DNA of 5,970 bases from Desulfobacterales bacterium. Lineage in GTDB: Bacteria > Desulfobacterota > Desulfobacteria > Desulfobacterales > Desulfobacteraceae. The stretch covers positions 1 to 5,970 of the forward strand of contig JAKSBO010000550.1 in assembly GCA_022361095.1 (NCBI GenBank). Reading direction: 5' to 3'. The notes under the pieces were generated by a model that worked only from the letters and a program-made list of their open reading frames with translations, was not told where the DNA came from and searched no databases. Within the stretch, counting starts at the first letter, position 1. Each line of letters starts with the position of its first letter. Shown piece by piece: positions 5,941 to 5,970 of the stretch. The position numbers and the translations under genes were made by a program.

Positions 5941-5970
5941 TTACTCGATAATCCAGTTTTTGTTAATTTG
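5941..5970 (-). CDS. Possible C-terminal end of a gene upstream of cinA (fragment)
   Basis: Read on the minus strand, the last 30 bases give nine codons (QINKNWIIE) and a TAA at 5943-5941. This stop lies directly before the cinA ribosome binding site (complement of 5936-5940). Stop followed at once by a ribosome site is the usual appearance of an operon junction, so a co-transcribed upstream gene is plausible. Nine residues are too few to identify a family or prove that the frame is real. Confidence 0.35.
   Translation of the reverse strand, partial: QINKNWIIE

Overview
The window reads as a chromosomal segment of a moderately GC-rich Gram-negative bacterium. The style of the proteins (PhnCDE followed by a TIM-barrel gene, a CinA close to those of sulfate reducers) and a palindromic intergenic repeat of a kind I associate with Desulfobacterales genomes point to Desulfobacterota. 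That placement is an inference from memory and was not tested by a search.

Layout. Bases 3-164 (+) are the C-terminal end of an amidohydrolase-type enzyme cut by the window edge. Its stop codon overlaps the ribosome binding site of phnC. Then come three genes of a phosphonate-type ABC importer on the + strand: phnC (ATPase, 174-1010), phnD (periplasmic binding protein, 1067-1954) and phnE (permease, 1957-3528). Bases 3528-3653, most of the 166-bp gap after phnE, form a long imperfect inverted repeat centred on a perfect 14-bp palindrome. After it, 3695-4621 (+) encodes a TIM-barrel protein of the sugar-phosphate isomerase/epimerase (AP endonuclease family 2) type. On the opposite strand, 5928-4663 encodes a full-length two-domain CinA, converging on the TIM-barrel gene with 41 bp between stop codons. 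The last 30 bases (5970-5941, minus strand) can be read as the end of a further gene just upstream of cinA. No stretch longer than about 170 bp is without a gene.

How the genes fit together. PhnD would capture a phosphonate or related oxyanion in the periplasm, PhnE would pass it through the inner membrane and PhnC would power this. The translationally coupled amidohydrolase and the TIM-barrel enzyme are likely to act on the imported compound or a product of it, but neither substrate can be read from the sequence. CinA (nucleotide pyrophosphatase/NMN amidase family, pyridine nucleotide salvage) looks unrelated to the uptake operon.

The most unusual items are the permease and the palindromic element. 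PhnE is about twice the usual length, with an extra four-helix N-terminal region and a charged insert placed between its first core helix and the FPP segment. The palindromic element abuts the phnE stop codon and separates the importer from the TIM-barrel gene. I found no CRISPR array, tRNA, rRNA, transposase or clearly novel defence-like system.
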